Assembly (NCBI RefSeq): GCF_000227295.1
Contig: NZ_JH165054.1
Span: 798,948 to 862,947 of the forward strand
Direction of reading: 5' to 3'
Length of the DNA: 64,000 nt
Source: Cutibacterium avidum ATCC 25577
Lineage (GTDB): Bacteria; Actinomycetota; Actinomycetes; Propionibacteriales; Propionibacteriaceae
This document shows, piece after piece, positions 1 to 10,291 of this stretch; the first letter of the stretch is position 1, and the number at the start of each line of letters is the position of its first letter. A program made the translations under genes and the position numbers. A model generated the notes under the pieces. The model worked only from the letters and a program-made list of their open reading frames with translations, had not been told where the DNA came from and ran no database searches.

Positions 1-3000
1 TCGTAGAAATGATCTTACGCGCCGCCCGAGCAGCCTCTTCTTCGGCAAATATCCAATGGATGGGCGTTGACCCCGCCGCCTTTAGCTGGCGCCGGGCCGT
101 TTCCCTGAGCTGTTTAGCAGCCGTACTCCACTTCGCGGGTATTAGGTTCGCATATCCGAGCCCCTTGGCATCAAGGAGTTCTCCATTCTGGAAACCGTCA
201 AACTCGACACCATTGACATAGTAGCCTTCAGGCCGACCCGTGATCTGCAACTCATAGGCTCGAGCATTCGCACTGCCGTGATTCTTCGATGGCCCCCACT
301 CCCCAGGCCCACCGAGACCACAACCGGTAGCGGTTCCGTTGTGTGCTAGGACCCAGCTGCTGTCGTCGGCTACGTAGTAGTTGTGCAGGTCTTTGACTGT
401 GACGTTGTAGACCGTGGCGATCTCGCCGGTGGCCTGGATCGACACGACCGTCACGAGACTACCAGTCTCGTCGTAGAGCTGGTCGCCGGCACGTAGATCC
501 TGGGCCTCGACCCAGCCCTTACCATCGACGTAGAACGGGTGCACGGCGGTGGTGGTCACCGTGCCCGACTCAGTCGCCACCTGCCAGGTCGCGACCTGGT
601 CATGAATGTAGGTGTCAGTGACCTCACCGGGCTCAGCCTGGCCCGTTTCCGGGTTGTACGCGGCGACCATGTCACCGGCAACAACATCTTCGATGTTCTT
701 CGAGGTGCCATCAGCCATCAACACCTGGGTACCGGCCACGAAACAGCCGTGCCGGGACACATCGGTCACCGTGGACAGGGCACCCGCGCCACCACCCACC
801 AGGCCCCCACCAGCAGCACCGACCGCCACAGCCTTGAGGCCGCCACGCAGGGTATGGGGGCCAGGGCCGGCCCAGTAGGCCCCAGCCTGGCCGATACCAC
901 CGTCGATAGCACCTTCCGTCAGACCAGAAACCACGTTCTTACCCAGACACGTCGCCGCCTTACCGGCGGCCCACTTGCCAGCTGCAGCCCCCAACCCGCC
1001 ACCGACCAGGCCGGCAGCACCCGAGACCGCAACCTCGCCCCACGTGACAGACCCCGTGGTAGCTTTCTGCGCGATCGTGTCGATACCAGCACCCAGCAAG
1101 ACACCGCCCAGCGGCCCGCCCACACCCGTGGCCATGAGCACACCACCGGCAGCAACCATCGCGCCACCAGCAACGTATTCCCAGTTGTTCTTCAACCAGC
1201 CACCAGCAGCATCCGCAGCCTTGGCCAACGGAGACCGGGCCGCATCGCGATAACCCTTAAGATCTTCATCAGTGAGCGGGCGAAGCCCTAACGGGTCAGA
1301 AAAATTAACCGGATCATTACCGGCAAACGCATACGGATTACCCGACCAGCCGGCACCAGCCACACCCGGCAACGGATCAGTCGACAAAAACCCACGCGTG
1401 GCCGGATCATAGACACGCGCCTGCATCCACTCCATGCCCTGGACCAGCAACGACCCCTGAGCAGACACCCCCACGTTCGTCGCGACCGCCCACGGATCCA
1501 TCGGGTTGCCGCCGTGGTCACGCGCCGACCACTGCGGCGGAAGCCACGAGGCGTCAGGGCCATCGACCATGCCAGTGACACCAGCCTCGGTAACCACCGA
1601 GCGCGCCCCGTACTGGACCAGCGTCGGCATGAACGACGACGAGTCCCACCACACGCTGTCCTGATCGACGCGAGCAAGCTCACCCAGCGCGTCGACCCAC
1701 AGCCGCTGTGTCTGCGCGGCGACCTTGTCGCCGTCATGGTTGATCTGCGTGATCGAATCCAGGAAGCCACGCGGATCCCACGTGAAACGACGCTCACCTG
1801 CCGGCCCCTGCTCGCGCACACGACGACCGGCATCGTCATAAGCGTAGGTGGTCGTGCCGTCAGAATTGGTCACCGACACCAGCTGCGAGGCGGCATCATA
1901 GGTGAACCGCGACACCGTCCCAGCCGCATCCTCGACAACCATCCGGCCGTTAGCGTCATACTCCCACGTGGTGACCAAGCCCTCGCTGGTCTGGGCCCGA
2001 ACCAGCTGACCGGTCTGGTCGTAGGAGTAGAAAGTCGTGATGCCGTCAGTCTTGTCTGCCACGACCCGACCGTTCTCGTCACGGGTGATCACCGACTCGC
2101 TGATGAAGCCGTTGCGCTCGACCCGCTGGCGCACCACGGCACCGTCGGCGTACTCCCATGAGGCATACAGCCCATCAGCGAAGACGCTGACGATGCGTCC
2201 CAGCGAATCACGGTCGATGACCACCCGACCCAGACCCTCCTGGATGAAGGCGCTGACCCGATTGTTCGCATCATACTCGTACGACGTGGACTGCCCATTC
2301 GGGCGGATCATGCAGGTACGACGACTATTCTGGTCATACTCCCAGCGCACCCCCTGGTCGCCGCGACCACGCCACAGCAGGTTACCGCGGACATCGAAGC
2401 GCAACTCGTGGCGGGCATCACCCTCCACGATCGTCGTCGTACGACCGACGAAATCACGGGTGGTGGCAGCCAGCAGCGTGTCATTGACCCACTCCTCGAC
2501 CTGGCGACCAGCCGAATCGTAGACCCACGACATCGACGCCCCCGCACCATCAACACGCCGAGTGACGCGGCCAGCCGCATCGTAGGAGTACCGCGTGACC
2601 CGCCCCAGCGGATCGGTGCTGGTCAGCAAACGACCCATCGGATCGTAGGTGTGCCGGGTCACCCCGCCCATCGGATCGGTGACCTCGCCGATGCGGCCCA
2701 GCTCATCGTAGGCGAAGTGGGTCACACCACCGGCGGCGTTAACAACCTCACTCATCTGGCCCGCCGCGTCGTAGCGGAAGCGACGCGTGCCGTACCAGGA
2801 ATCCTGCGACCACACGACCCGGCCCAGCTTGTCGTACTTCAACCGCGTCAAGCCGCGCCCTGGCTCCCGACGCGCCACCGCACGACCACACTCGTCGAAG
2901 GTTGTCGTGACGCGCTCACCAGTCGGCCAGACCTCACCCTCGATACGACCGTCGGCGTCGTAGATCATCTCGTAGCGGTCACCGCCAGTCGAGATCGTCG

Positions 3001-5821
3001 CAGCCCAGCGACCACACTCGTCGTACTCGTAACGGAAAGTCTGGCCCATCGGCTGGGTGACGGCTACAGGACGACCGGCAAGGTCACGCTCAATCGAGGT
3101 GACACCGCCCGCCTCGTCAATGATCTCGACAGGTAGACCCGCCAGGTCGTAGCGGGTCTTAGTGGACGTGGCATCGGCGTTGATATGGCAGACCATGCGC
3201 CCGAGACGATCATAGACCGCCTCTTCGCGCTTGCCGTCATCAAGGTAGGCGGTCGGCAGGGCCATCTGGTTAGTTTCATAGCGCCGCACACCGCCAGTGG
3301 CATCGGTGGTGGCCTTCAACGTGCCCTCAGCGTCGTAGGAGAACTGCCACACCCCACCAGAAGCATCCTTCATGGACTGCATCCGCGACATCGCGTCGTA
3401 GGAGAACTGCCAGGCCGAACCATCCGGCAACTCGACCCTGGTCAAGTTACCCAGATCGTCAACCCGACGCTCCACTCGCCGTCCCAGCTCGTCGATCGTG
3501 GCCGACTCCTCGCCAGCCTCGTCACGCTCAACCTCCACACGCCCACCCAGCGGATCGACCGTCGCCAACAGCCGGCCACCAGCGGAATATTCGAAACGCC
3601 ACACCGCGCCGTCGGGGTCGATGCGCTCGACGCACATGCCGCGCTCGTCGTAGCGGTAACGGGTGGTATGCCCCAGCGGCGTGATCGCCGCCACGACCCG
3701 GCCCTGTTCGTCGCGCTCCAACCGTGCGGTGTGACCCGCAGCATTCGTAGTAGAGACCAGGTCACCGTGGGCGTCGTAGCCCATCGTCAAGGTCACACCG
3801 GTGGGATCAACAACCTTGGTCAGCAGCGAACCGTCCCATTCCAGCACCGTGACCCCGCCGACCGGGTCAACGATACGCACCGGGTTCCGGTTATCGCCCT
3901 GATAGACCATCTCGGTCACCGAAACCTGATCGTCGTTGATGACGCGGACCTCGATGAGGCGGTCCTGCTCGTCAAAGTCCTGTTCGATGCGGGCACCCGA
4001 CACGGTCTGCTCAGCGATGACATGTCCCCGAGTGTCAAAACTACGCACCACGGTACGACCCTCACGGTCAGTGACCATGACCTGATTACCAAAGCGATCC
4101 CACGACGCCGACTGGCGGTGATCCTCAGCGTCAACGACGCCGACCAGGCGACCCTTACCATCGTGGACATAGGTGTTAGCGCGCGCACCGTCCTCGTCAC
4201 AGACCACAGTCACCCGGCCCCCCAAATAGGAGTAGCGCGAGAGGCGACCATGTGGGGAACGCTGAGTGACAACACGGCCCTGCCCGTCATAGGTGTTGTC
4301 CACCTCGACCACACCATCAGCATCAACGACACGGCACATCAAGCCTTGTTCGTTCCACTCGTACCGATGCGTAGCGGTATCACCAGTGGACTCAACCAGC
4401 CGTTCCTGCTCATCGTAGACATAGCCGACCCGGCGACCATCACTGGCCAATGCCTCGACAACGCGGCGACCATCCTGGCTCCACACCAGTTCGACTGCCC
4501 GACCGAACTCATGCTCCAGGCGAACGAGGCGATCCTCGGAATAAGTGAAGGCAACACGCGAGCCAGGACCCCGATCCTGGAAGACCGGCCGACCCGCCTG
4601 ACTGAACGCGAAACTCCCGCCATCATTGTCACGGATAAGGAAAGCCACGCCACCCATGCCAGTCGGCTGCTCAAGCCACAAATTCTCACACTGGGCGCGC
4701 CCCCAGCCCTCACCCATGCGACCAAACACGATATGACGCCCGTCAGCCTGGACCCAACGCGCCGACTCGTCCGTAACCACCAAGCGAGACTCAGCCAGGC
4801 TCGACCAGCCAGGACCAAAAGCCCCACACACCTGCGACATAGAGTTATACACACGGCCCCACTCAAGGGTCGCCGACCCACCAGTGAAACCCAAATCCAC
4901 CTGCGGCTCAACAAAATTCCCCGTCGCCGCATTAACCGGATCATCAGCAAACCCCGACGTCGGCTGGCCACCCATAGCGGTGGGAGGATCGACGACGATG
5001 TCGTCGCGAGACGACGAGATGCCGCTAGCCTGCAGAGCCGCATCCAGCGCACTATTGGGCACCGCCATGCCCGTGCCGCCAGCATTCACAAAAAGCTCGC
5101 GCACCCTGTCGGCCCACGTGATCTCGTCAACGTTCGCCTTGTTCCACGCGGTAAGAGCGGCGGCGACACTAGAAGCATCAAAAGTCACCCACGAGCAGGA
5201 TCGTGCAAAGGCGGCCAGCGCCGCATCTACCTTCCCCGGGTGGGGAAGCATCGAGTCATTCAGGCTGGCAGTCTGCCTGCTAAAGGACTGCAAATTGTCG
5301 GTGTTACCCGCAGATGTCCCATATGCACTACGTTGACCCTCAAGCGCCTTTCGCGGCGGCGGCGGCGTAGCCGGCGCCCAGGCCGTTGGACCGTCCAGCT
5401 TCTCAGAGAAGTTAGGCTCAGGCATGTCGTCAGTGTGGAGAACATCAGTGAAGAACTGGGCAAAGTCGCCTCGGTCCTTGCGACGCTGCGCCCAAGCGGC
5501 GGCGTCGGCACGGCGCTTGTTTTCGTCGCGGGCCGCCTGATCTAAGGTATCGATTTTAGTAGCCGCATCGTCGAGGTTGCTAGCGATCTCGTCGAGGTCA
5601 TTCAACTGCTGGGTCCCGTTGGCCTCGAAAAGTTCTGCGTAATACCCTTCGAAGCCCTCAGAACCCTTGTTACGCGCAGCTGCCCGTGCCCCCCGCTGGC
5701 CGCGGAGCGCCGATGCGGCAGCACGCAGCACCGAGCGAGTCTCAGACGCGACGCCAAAGTCATAGGCGACGGGCGACATGCCGGACAACTTGTCGAGATC
5801 GTAGTCGTCGGAATTGGCCAT
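1..5821 (-). CDS. RHS/YD-repeat polymorphic toxin with HINT and Tox-REase-5-like C-terminus (3' end off the window)
   Basis: The minus frame stays open from the ATG at 5821 to base 1 (1940 residues seen, stop outside). The start is preceded by AGAGG at 7 nt. Residues 1-110 are helical with FEG at 57-59, like a WXG100 turn; there is no signal peptide. About residues 290-1510 carry many YD/RHS repeats, closing with NPYAFAGNDPVNFSDPLGL. A Gly/Ala-rich stretch follows, then a HINT domain from Cys1693 (CFVAGTQV) to HN at 1827-1828 (VLAHN). The rest resembles Tox-REase-5: VEFDGF, GELLDAKG and a helical end. In such toxins the RHS shell encloses the toxin and HINT may release it. Its place behind the EssC-type ATPase gene suggests export by that system (inference). 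The exact toxin end and any immunity gene next to it lie outside the window. Confidence 0.9.
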   Translation of the reverse strand, partial: MANSDDYDLDKLSGMSPVAYDFGVASETRSVLRAAASALRGQRGARAAARNKGSEGFEGYYAELFEANGTQQLNDLDEIASNLDDAATKIDTLDQAARDENKRRADAAAWAQRRKDRGDFAQFFTDVLHTDDMPEPNFSEKLDGPTAWAPATPPPPRKALEGQRSAYGTSAGNTDNLQSFSRQTASLNDSMLPHPGKVDAALAAFARSCSWVTFDASSVAAALTAWNKANVDEITWADRVRELFVNAGGTGMAVPNSALDAALQASGISSSRDDIVVDPPTAMGGQPTSGFADDPVNAATGNFVEPQVDLGFTGGSATLEWGRVYNSMSQVCGAFGPGWSSLAESRLVVTDESARWVQADGRHIVFGRMGEGWGRAQCENLWLEQPTGMGGVAFLIRDNDGGSFAFSQAGRPVFQDRGPGSRVAFTYSEDRLVRLEHEFGRAVELVWSQDGRRVVEALASDGRRVGYVYDEQERLVESTGDTATHRYEWNEQGLMCRVVDADGVVEVDNTYDGQGRVVTQRSPHGRLSRYSYLGGRVTVVCDEDGARANTYVHDGKGRLVGVVDAEDHRQSASWDRFGNQVMVTDREGRTVVRSFDTRGHVIAEQTVSGARIEQDFDEQDRLIEVRVINDDQVSVTEMVYQGDNRNPVRIVDPVGGVTVLEWDGSLLTKVVDPTGVTLTMGYDAHGDLVSTTNAAGHTARLERDEQGRVVAAITPLGHTTRYRYDERGMCVERIDPDGAVWRFEYSAGGRLLATVDPLGGRVEVERDEAGEESATIDELGRRVERRVDDLGNLTRVELPDGSAWQFSYDAMSRMQSMKDASGGVWQFSYDAEGTLKATTDATGGVRRYETNQMALPTAYLDDGKREEAVYDRLGRMVCHINADATSTKTRYDLAGLPVEIIDEAGGVTSIERDLAGRPVAVTQPMGQTFRYEYDECGRWAATISTGGDRYEMIYDADGRIEGEVWPTGERVTTTFDECGRAVARREPGRGLTRLKYDKLGRVVWSQDSWYGTRRFRYDAAGQMSEVVNAAGGVTHFAYDELGRIGEVTDPMGGVTRHTYDPMGRLLTSTDPLGRVTRYSYDAAGRVTRRVDGAGASMSWVYDSAGRQVEEWVNDTLLAATTRDFVGRTTTIVEGDARHELRFDVRGNLLWRGRGDQGVRWEYDQNSRRTCMIRPNGQSTSYEYDANNRVSAFIQEGLGRVVIDRDSLGRIVSVFADGLYASWEYADGAVVRQRVERNGFISESVITRDENGRVVADKTDGITTFYSYDQTGQLVRAQTSEGLVTTWEYDANGRMVVEDAAGTVSRFTYDAASQLVSVTNSDGTTTYAYDDAGRRVREQGPAGERRFTWDPRGFLDSITQINHDGDKVAAQTQRLWVDALGELARVDQDSVWWDSSSFMPTLVQYGARSVVTEAGVTGMVDGPDASWLPPQWSARDHGGNPMDPWAVATNVGVSAQGSLLVQGMEWMQARVYDPATRGFLSTDPLPGVAGAGWSGNPYAFAGNDPVNFSDPLGLRPLTDEDLKGYRDAARSPLAKAADAAGGWLKNNWEYVAGGAMVAAGGVLMATGVGGPLGGVLLGAGIDTIAQKATTGSVTWGEVAVSGAAGLVGGGLGAAAGKWAAGKAATCLGKNVVSGLTEGAIDGGIGQAGAYWAGPGPHTLRGGLKAVAVGAAGGGLVGGGAGALSTVTDVSRHGCFVAGTQVLMADGTSKNIEDVVAGDMVAAYNPETGQAEPGEVTDTYIHDQVATWQVATESGTVTTTAVHPFYVDGKGWVEAQDLRAGDQLYDETGSLVTVVSIQATGEIATVYNVTVKDLHNYYVADDSSWVLAHNGTATGCGLGGPGEWGPSKNHGSANARAYELQITGRPEGYYVNGVEFDGFQNGELLDAKGLGYANLIPAKWSTAAKQLRETARRQLKAAGSTPIHWIFAEEEAARAARKIIST

Positions 5822-5925
5822 GGTTCAGCCTCTCGGGTGGGACACTAGAGTGTTGACGAAATACCAGGAAGCAATCTAACGCCTCAGAAGCTCACGCCAG
5901 CAGGCTTTCCCTGAGGTTATCGATG

Positions 5926-8900
5926 TCAGAAGGTGCTGCCGGTAGGCGACATCGCCTGGATAAGTGCCCCCTGGCCGCCCATGCATGCGTAGCCTCGGCC
6001 AGAACTGATCCGCACCGGGGCCGAGCGTGGGACCGTGATGCCCAAGAGTTCACCATCGTAGTCACGATTGGGGACCAGCAAGACCCCGCAACGAGACTTA
6101 CGCACGACCTTCGTCCAATGCGAGTACAGACTACGCAAGTCGTCTGAACGTCCCGCGGCGATCACATGGACGTGCGGCAGATTTGATCCCACCAGGTCCG
6201 TGATGGATTGATCTGCATCGTCGAAGCGCTCGGCGTCATCGATGAGCAGGACTAACGGCGCTGTCCGCATACGCGCGGCCGCCACCAGCGCCGGAATCTC
6301 GTCGGGGCCAACCGCCACGTTGTCAAGATCGGAAGAAGCGATGGGGGAACGCTTGGAGCCGATACCCCACACAGCCAGGTCGGTCCCTTCTGCCACCGCG
6401 CTCGTACGCAGCGACTCGGCAAGGCCCATCAGCAATGTCGACTTGCCCGATCGAGCGGGGCCGGCGATGAGCATGTGCTCACCTTCGTAGAGCTCGAGAT
6501 ACTGCGGGGCCATGTCTGCTTCCCGGAGACCGATAGGGATCCGCCAGGGCTCATCGCCCAAGTGCGCTACCGCGTCTAGTTCAGTCACGCTGACGTGGTC
6601 GGGCAGTTCCCGAACCACCTGCTCCTTATTGGGTGCGCCCCAGCGGTTCGCAATGACTGCCACCGCGTCAGACAGCGGAACAGAAGGGGTTGCGACGTGC
6701 GTCTGCAGCTTGGTCACACTAGGCACGCAGCGGCCGGGAACCGGCGACGGGGCCTCAGCGGGTTTCAGGCCACCTGTGCTGTAGTCATAGGGGTCAGCTA
6801 GGCGGAACATCCACTTCTGAGTGGTGACCTCGTCGATGGCGGAAGGGATAGCGCGTGCCCGGCTGGTCGTGATGACAAAGTGCATGTTGAGATCTGGGCC
6901 GTCAGCGTAGGCGCGGTACATCCCCTCCAGCAGAGCCATGCCTTCGAAATCTTGGTACTCGTCACGCAGGGCGGCCAACCCGTCGATGATGACAACCATG
7001 CGCCGGTACGGCCCCGAGGTGGCCCGACGGGTCTCAAGCTCCTGCCGGAGGAAGCGCAGGAGGCGCATCTGCTTCTCACGTCCGCCTGCTCCGGAGCCGA
7101 CATAGGCCGACGTATGGGGCAACTTCTCAAGGGGCTCGAGGTCGCGGGCACCCATGTCGAGCACGATCAGGTCAAGATCCTTCGGGGCGTAATGCTGCGC
7201 CAAGGTCAGCGCGACTGTCGCGCAGGCCGTCGTAGTGCCAAACCCCGGGATCCCGACCAGCATGAGGTTTCCACCGGCCATATCCCAACCACCAGGGATC
7301 TGGCGCTGGCGGTCCGGGTCGTCGGAGACCGCGAAGTTGACCTGCTCTCCAACGACCTCGCCCGCCGTTAGGAGGGGCGGGCGTCCCTCAATTGGCCCTG
7401 TCTCAAAGCCTGCTAGATCGACTCGTTCACCCAGCGCCTCGGGCCACACGGGCCGCGGTGGGGCGTAGCCAGCTTTCTCGTTCGCCTCGACAATCGCGTC
7501 GATCAGCAAGTCCAGATCGGACTTAGCGTCCTTGCGCGTGGGCTTGGGAGGGTTGGGGATCGGCACACCGTCGCGTAGCTCTTGGATCTCGATCGCGTTG
7601 TCCTGGTCTTTCTGCGCCGCACCTGTAACCAAGGCGGTCTGGACCGGAGTGATGTCGTCCTGGCCGAGCTTTACGTATGCGCGCCCCTTCTGCGCATTGG
7701 CGATAGCGGCAGCGTCGGGAACACCGATAACGTTGTTAGAGTCCTCGCGGCTTTGCACACGCAGTGCTACGCGAAGGTTGGTGTTAGCGAGGATGTCGTC
7801 GTTGACAACCCCGGCAGGGCGCTGAGTGGCAAGGATCATGTGGACGCCCAGAGTTCGCCCGACCGTGGCGACGCGCACCAGTGAACTCAGTACTTCCGGA
7901 AAATCCTTGGCCAGCATGGCGAACTCGTCGACGACGAGCAGAAGGCGCGGAAGCGGCTCTGAAGGCTTAGCCCGGATGTAAGCGTCGAGGTTGTCGACTC
8001 CCTCGCCAGCCGCAGCGAAAAGTCGCTGGCGATATTCCATTTCAGCTTCAAGGGCCCGTAAGGCACGGTTGGCCAACTGCTCGTCGAGGTTGGAGATCGT
8101 TCCGATGGTGTGCGGCAGGCGCTCACAGGCAGCGAAGGCCGCACCGCCCTTGAAGTCGATTAAGATGAAGGTGAGTTTCGTCGGCGCGTTGCAGGCTGCC
8201 AGGCCAGCTACCATTGATCGAAGGAACTCCGACTTGCCGGAACCCGTCGTTCCGCCAACCAGACCATGCGGGCCGTCCTTGACGATATCGAGGCTGTAGA
8301 CGCCGTTCTCGCCAACCCCCACCGGGGTGGATACTCCCCGGGAAGTCTCCCAGGCGTGGAGGATCTTGCCGGCCGTCGGGGCCTCCAGGTCGATGAGGGG
8401 CGGTAGTCGCACCAGGCTGGGTAGGGCGGCACCCGGAGTCTTGAGTTCAGGGTCTTCAAAACGCGCAAGGTCGAGGGCGCAGCGCTGGGCGCGTTCCAAG
8501 GTCACACCTGCGAGGACCACGTCGTCGACCTTCTTGAGATCATCCGGGCGGGTCACTGTCGCGGCTGCGTCATCAGCCACAGTCACGACGACCGTACAGG
8601 CCGCAGGAAGTTGATCTTCCGCCGCTGCGATAACAATCCCCGAAACCTCCCGGGACATCTCACGTGCGGAAGAAGCCTGCTTATTCATATGACGCCCAAA
8701 CCCCAGCAGCGATCGGGCGGGAGACTCGCGGCCCTCCGTGAGGACATCGGAGTCGAGGACAAGCAATACCGACATCGTCGGATGGGATTGGATCTCGTCA
8801 CGCAAGCCACGCAGCATTTCGTTGGAACGCTGGCGAGCGTGCGAAAACCAGCGATCAGCCGAGGCGTTGCCGAGGCGCCGCGTGTGCGGCAGCCATGTTG

Positions 8901-10227
8901 TCCACTCCCAATCGGTTTCACGGCCCTGGTCGCAGAAGACGCCGATCGTGACATCAGCCGGGCCAGAATGAACCGCGGCTTGGCACACGAGGCTGCGTGC
9001 AAGAGCGAGAGCTCCGTCACGGTCGCCGACGATGCCGACGACTCCGGCGTCGCTGAGGTTGACCTCGACAGGCGAGCACGGAATCATGCTGGCCGCAATG
9101 ACCTTGCGAACTCGCTCATCAGGCCTGCCTGCCCCAGAGCGTTCAACGGGCGGATCCCATGGCACAGCGCCCATCCCTGCGTGGAGACTAAGGAAGTCGT
9201 GGGCACCAAAGCGACGCTGCCACAACTGGGTGGTGGGGATCGCCGCAACACGAAGTGTCGTCGCTGGGTCTGGGCACTCGACGCGCCGCCGCGCGGCTTC
9301 TTCGGATGCAGCCTTGGCCAGGTCCCGACGCAGCGTCTCGAGGGCGAGCGCAAAGCGCTTGTCCTCAGACTTGCGTTCCTGCTTACGGCGCGACTTCTGC
9401 TCATACCACGAGCCGACGGCCATCACCGGGCTCAGAACCGCAAACATGGCGTACATGGGGTTTTTCATCACCACGACCATGGCGACCGCCATGACCAGCG
9501 GCACGACCACCGCAATGATGTTGAACTTTGCGCCGTCAGGGATTTCCTTGGGCTCGGGGCAGACAATCGGATCCGGCCGTGGAGGCTGGCCAGGGCGCGG
9601 AGGCCGGTTAAACGGCGCCGTACCTGCTGGGGTGACATTGTGCAGCGATCCAGCGCGCGGCGCGGGATTCTCCTGAAGGCTCTCGCGCAACAGCAGGGTC
9701 GAGCCGCCCACGGCCAACGTGGTATCGACGGCGACAGACTGCCCTGCGGATGAGTCCACCTTAAGTCCGTCGGCCTCCGAGGAATACGCAAAGGTGCCGT
9801 TCGTAGAACCCTGATCGATGACTCGAAGACCAACATCGTCACGCTGGATGTGGACGTGATCCCATGAAACGCTGGCGGAAGCGATCGAGAGGTCGGCATG
9901 AGGAGAACGGCCGATGGCCAACGGTCGGTCAACGGGAAGCTGCAAGACACTGCCAGCCTCCATGCCTCCAGCCTGGGTGATACTCCACCCCTTCAGAGGA
10001 AGCGCCGGACGCAAGGGTTCGCGAGAGATACGCATGCCATCGAGCAACTCCAGCCGAGCAAGCAAACTGTCGGCGCGGACCTCTCGGTCGTCAAGCCACA
10101 GAGTACTATCCGCAGCCGGACGTGTGCCGGTCACATTCTCGACCAAGTCAGCCAGGGTAGCCTTCGCGGAGAAGCGAGCCACATCTAGGTCGCGCTGGAC
10201 TGAGTCGAGATTGAACTGAAGGCGCAC
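5926..10227 (-). CDS. essC: FHA-domain EssC/EccC-type FtsK-SpoIIIE ATPase
   Basis: Motor ATPase expected to recognise and export WXG100-type substrates through a type VII-like secretion system at the membrane. I start it at GTG 10227, which has GGAG 5 nt upstream; an earlier ATG at 10356 would overlap the previous gene and adds unconserved residues. The 1433-residue protein has a ubiquitin-like N-terminus, an FHA domain (IGRSPHADL, QGSTNGTF) and two close hydrophobic segments (IIAVVVPLVMAVAMVVV and the next stretch). Three ATPase modules follow: D1 with GGTTGSGKSEF and LLLVVDEFAML, D2 with a degenerate Walker A (GIPGFGTTT, no Lys), and D3 with GPARSGKST and LVLLIDDAE. The FHA-first layout is of EssC type rather than mycobacterial EccC. 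The RHS toxin gene begins 104 nt downstream. Confidence 0.9.
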   Translation of the reverse strand: MRLQFNLDSVQRDLDVARFSAKATLADLVENVTGTRPAADSTLWLDDREVRADSLLARLELLDGMRISREPLRPALPLKGWSITQAGGMEAGSVLQLPVDRPLAIGRSPHADLSIASASVSWDHVHIQRDDVGLRVIDQGSTNGTFAYSSEADGLKVDSSAGQSVAVDTTLAVGGSTLLLRESLQENPAPRAGSLHNVTPAGTAPFNRPPRPGQPPRPDPIVCPEPKEIPDGAKFNIIAVVVPLVMAVAMVVVMKNPMYAMFAVLSPVMAVGSWYEQKSRRKQERKSEDKRFALALETLRRDLAKAASEEAARRRVECPDPATTLRVAAIPTTQLWQRRFGAHDFLSLHAGMGAVPWDPPVERSGAGRPDERVRKVIAASMIPCSPVEVNLSDAGVVGIVGDRDGALALARSLVCQAAVHSGPADVTIGVFCDQGRETDWEWTTWLPHTRRLGNASADRWFSHARQRSNEMLRGLRDEIQSHPTMSVLLVLDSDVLTEGRESPARSLLGFGRHMNKQASSAREMSREVSGIVIAAAEDQLPAACTVVVTVADDAAATVTRPDDLKKVDDVVLAGVTLERAQRCALDLARFEDPELKTPGAALPSLVRLPPLIDLEAPTAGKILHAWETSRGVSTPVGVGENGVYSLDIVKDGPHGLVGGTTGSGKSEFLRSMVAGLAACNAPTKLTFILIDFKGGAAFAACERLPHTIGTISNLDEQLANRALRALEAEMEYRQRLFAAAGEGVDNLDAYIRAKPSEPLPRLLLVVDEFAMLAKDFPEVLSSLVRVATVGRTLGVHMILATQRPAGVVNDDILANTNLRVALRVQSREDSNNVIGVPDAAAIANAQKGRAYVKLGQDDITPVQTALVTGAAQKDQDNAIEIQELRDGVPIPNPPKPTRKDAKSDLDLLIDAIVEANEKAGYAPPRPVWPEALGERVDLAGFETGPIEGRPPLLTAGEVVGEQVNFAVSDDPDRQRQIPGGWDMAGGNLMLVGIPGFGTTTACATVALTLAQHYAPKDLDLIVLDMGARDLEPLEKLPHTSAYVGSGAGGREKQMRLLRFLRQELETRRATSGPYRRMVVIIDGLAALRDEYQDFEGMALLEGMYRAYADGPDLNMHFVITTSRARAIPSAIDEVTTQKWMFRLADPYDYSTGGLKPAEAPSPVPGRCVPSVTKLQTHVATPSVPLSDAVAVIANRWGAPNKEQVVRELPDHVSVTELDAVAHLGDEPWRIPIGLREADMAPQYLELYEGEHMLIAGPARSGKSTLLMGLAESLRTSAVAEGTDLAVWGIGSKRSPIASSDLDNVAVGPDEIPALVAAARMRTAPLVLLIDDAERFDDADQSITDLVGSNLPHVHVIAAGRSDDLRSLYSHWTKVVRKSRCGVLLVPNRDYDGELLGITVPRSAPVRISSGRGYACMGGQGALIQAMSPTGSTF

Positions 10228-10291
10228 GCCTACTCCTTCTACATGGTTGTCAGAGATGGTGGAGCTCGACCCCGAGGGACGCTTACGAACG

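Noticed and set aside
3185-5545. 786-codon open frame on the plus strand
   Set aside because: It lies antisense to the RHS repeat gene; high GC keeps the opposite frame open. No family, no repeat of its own.
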